From Wohlfahrtiimonas sp. G9077 (lineage in GTDB: Bacteria; Pseudomonadota; Gammaproteobacteria; Cardiobacteriales; Wohlfahrtiimonadaceae), in NCBI RefSeq assembly GCF_002252155.1, contig NZ_NEFD01000003.1, positions 62,001 to 126,000 of the forward strand: a stretch of DNA of 64,000 bases, given 5' to 3'. Below the pieces are notes generated by a model that worked only from the letters and a program-made list of their open reading frames with translations, had not been told where the DNA came from and ran no database searches. Positions 63,426-64,000 of the stretch are shown one piece after another. The position numbers and the translations under genes are program-made. The first letter of the stretch is position 1. Each line of letters begins with the position of its first letter.

Positions 63426-63509
63426 AGTGCCTCATATTAGTCACGTAAAAATATTGCAATTATACGTATATCGCGTGAACTTTTCAAAAATTAAGTGAAA
63501 TTTGGCTAA

Positions 63510-64000
63510 ATGACAAAATGTAACCTTTTTGATGGGGTTTCTAAGGATATTGAACAATTGCGCGCAATCTTGATTATTTTTTTCAAAAAAGCTCATACCT
63601 TCCATGAAATTGTATATTATGTGCGAAGGGATGCTGAACTTTTTTACGATAAATTGACTAAAAACTTAGCAAGTCATGTCCAAAAATTGAGATCAAAAGT
63701 GATGGAACGCGCACTGAATATACATCAAAAGCAGGGGATATTATTGAGCACAGGTGGATTGATCCTCTTGATCTCATTTGGCATCGGCTATTTTTTTGCA
63801 AGCAACGGCATGACACATCATCACATTACATCTCTCGGTTTGGTGAAATTTTTAGCCGCAACAGTGATTTTAATGATGCTCTTTTATTGTATGGCATTCG
63901 TTGTGCTCAAAGTGGCCGGGGATCATATGATTTGGCTCTCTTTAGCGGGCATGCTGTTATTGAGCCATTATATTTATTGTGTGGTGATGATCTATGATGT
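63510..64000 (+). CDS. Unrecognised membrane protein, 3' end outside window
   Basis: An open frame from ATG 63510 that runs off the window end. The first 60 residues would be a charged, soluble region (LRAILIIFFKKAHTFHEI...), then the membrane helices ILLSTGGLILLISFGIGYFF, SLGLVKFLAATVILMMLFYC and IWLSLAGMLLLSHYIYC. Starts at 63510 or at ATG 63702 are both possible; TATTAT at 63615-63620 could be a -10 box favouring the later one. No family is recognised. It is divergent from aroQ. Confidence 0.5.
   Translation, partial: MTKCNLFDGVSKDIEQLRAILIIFFKKAHTFHEIVYYVRRDAELFYDKLTKNLASHVQKLRSKVMERALNIHQKQGILLSTGGLILLISFGIGYFFASNGMTHHHITSLGLVKFLAATVILMMLFYCMAFVVLKVAGDHMIWLSLAGMLLLSHYIYCVVMIYD

Overview
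This window is a piece of a gammaproteobacterial chromosome. The marks are a pilMNOPQ-aroK-aroB-damX-like order, rpmH-rnpA-yidD-yidC-mnmE, hfq-hflX-hflK-hflC-purA and aroQ-accB-accC. GC is lowish (low to mid 40s per cent, judged by eye). The mix of type IV pilus genes, SufU/SufT, an isolated dnaA and a short gene set would fit the Cardiobacteriales (Wohlfahrtiimonas/Ignatzschineria/Suttonella relatives). That placement is an inference from gene content; no database search was made.

Layout. 1-38: start of rpsU (minus, cut by the window edge). 289-5215: periplasmic protease DegQ, YbaK deacylase, RlmD, Gph and RdgC. 5264-17746: parE, then a tightly packed plus-strand run of pilus genes (pilMNOPQ), shikimate genes (aroK, aroB), a DamX-like SPOR protein, a TetR regulator and the ABC-F protein Uup. 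17830-19359: a CoA-transferase, followed by a convergent stand-alone Aer-type PAS protein. 20040-24354: kdsD, rep, and a solitary dnaA that meets rep tail to tail. 24437-25655: minor pilin and an orphan amino-acid ABC ATPase. 25755-30652: tamA, tilS, rapZ, folD. 30733-30815: tRNA-Leu(UAG). 30880-35672: tig, leuA (with a probable Leu-rich leader peptide) and metK. 35743-39638: rpmH-rnpA-yidD-yidC-mnmE. 39669-41048: radA (minus). 41628-46868: hfq-hflX-hflK-hflC-purA, preceded by 579 bp without a gene. 46987-47589: Smr-domain protein. 47619-50509: a minus-strand IclR-regulator/hutG/gltS unit with two similar palindromic operator candidates. 50642-53316: an M16 peptidase pair. 53344-58343: minus-strand run accD-folC-SPOR protein-cvpA-ubiG-SDR. 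58503-59357: sufU-sufT. 59441-61018: an AT-rich, probably imported phosphoethanolamine transferase gene. 61108-63425: aroQ-accB-accC. 63510 to the end: start of an unrecognised membrane protein.

How the genes work together. Most of the window is core function: translation (rpsU, rpmH, tRNA-Leu, tilS, mnmE, rlmD), protein export and quality control (yidC, tig, tamA, degQ, hflKC), replication and repair (parE, rep, dnaA, radA, rdgC), fatty-acid, folate, leucine and aromatic synthesis, and type IV pilus assembly. I see no CRISPR array, prophage, intact insertion sequence or toxin-antitoxin pair. The less ordinary items are regulatory or accessory: the leuA leader peptide, the repeated IclR operator, palindromes at the metK and tRNA-Leu promoters and in the rpsU leader, a reductase-fold protein lacking key SDR residues, the membrane-free Aer-PAS protein, the low-GC phosphoethanolamine transferase, and the unexplained region before hfq. 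I did not find a clear, entirely new multi-gene system.
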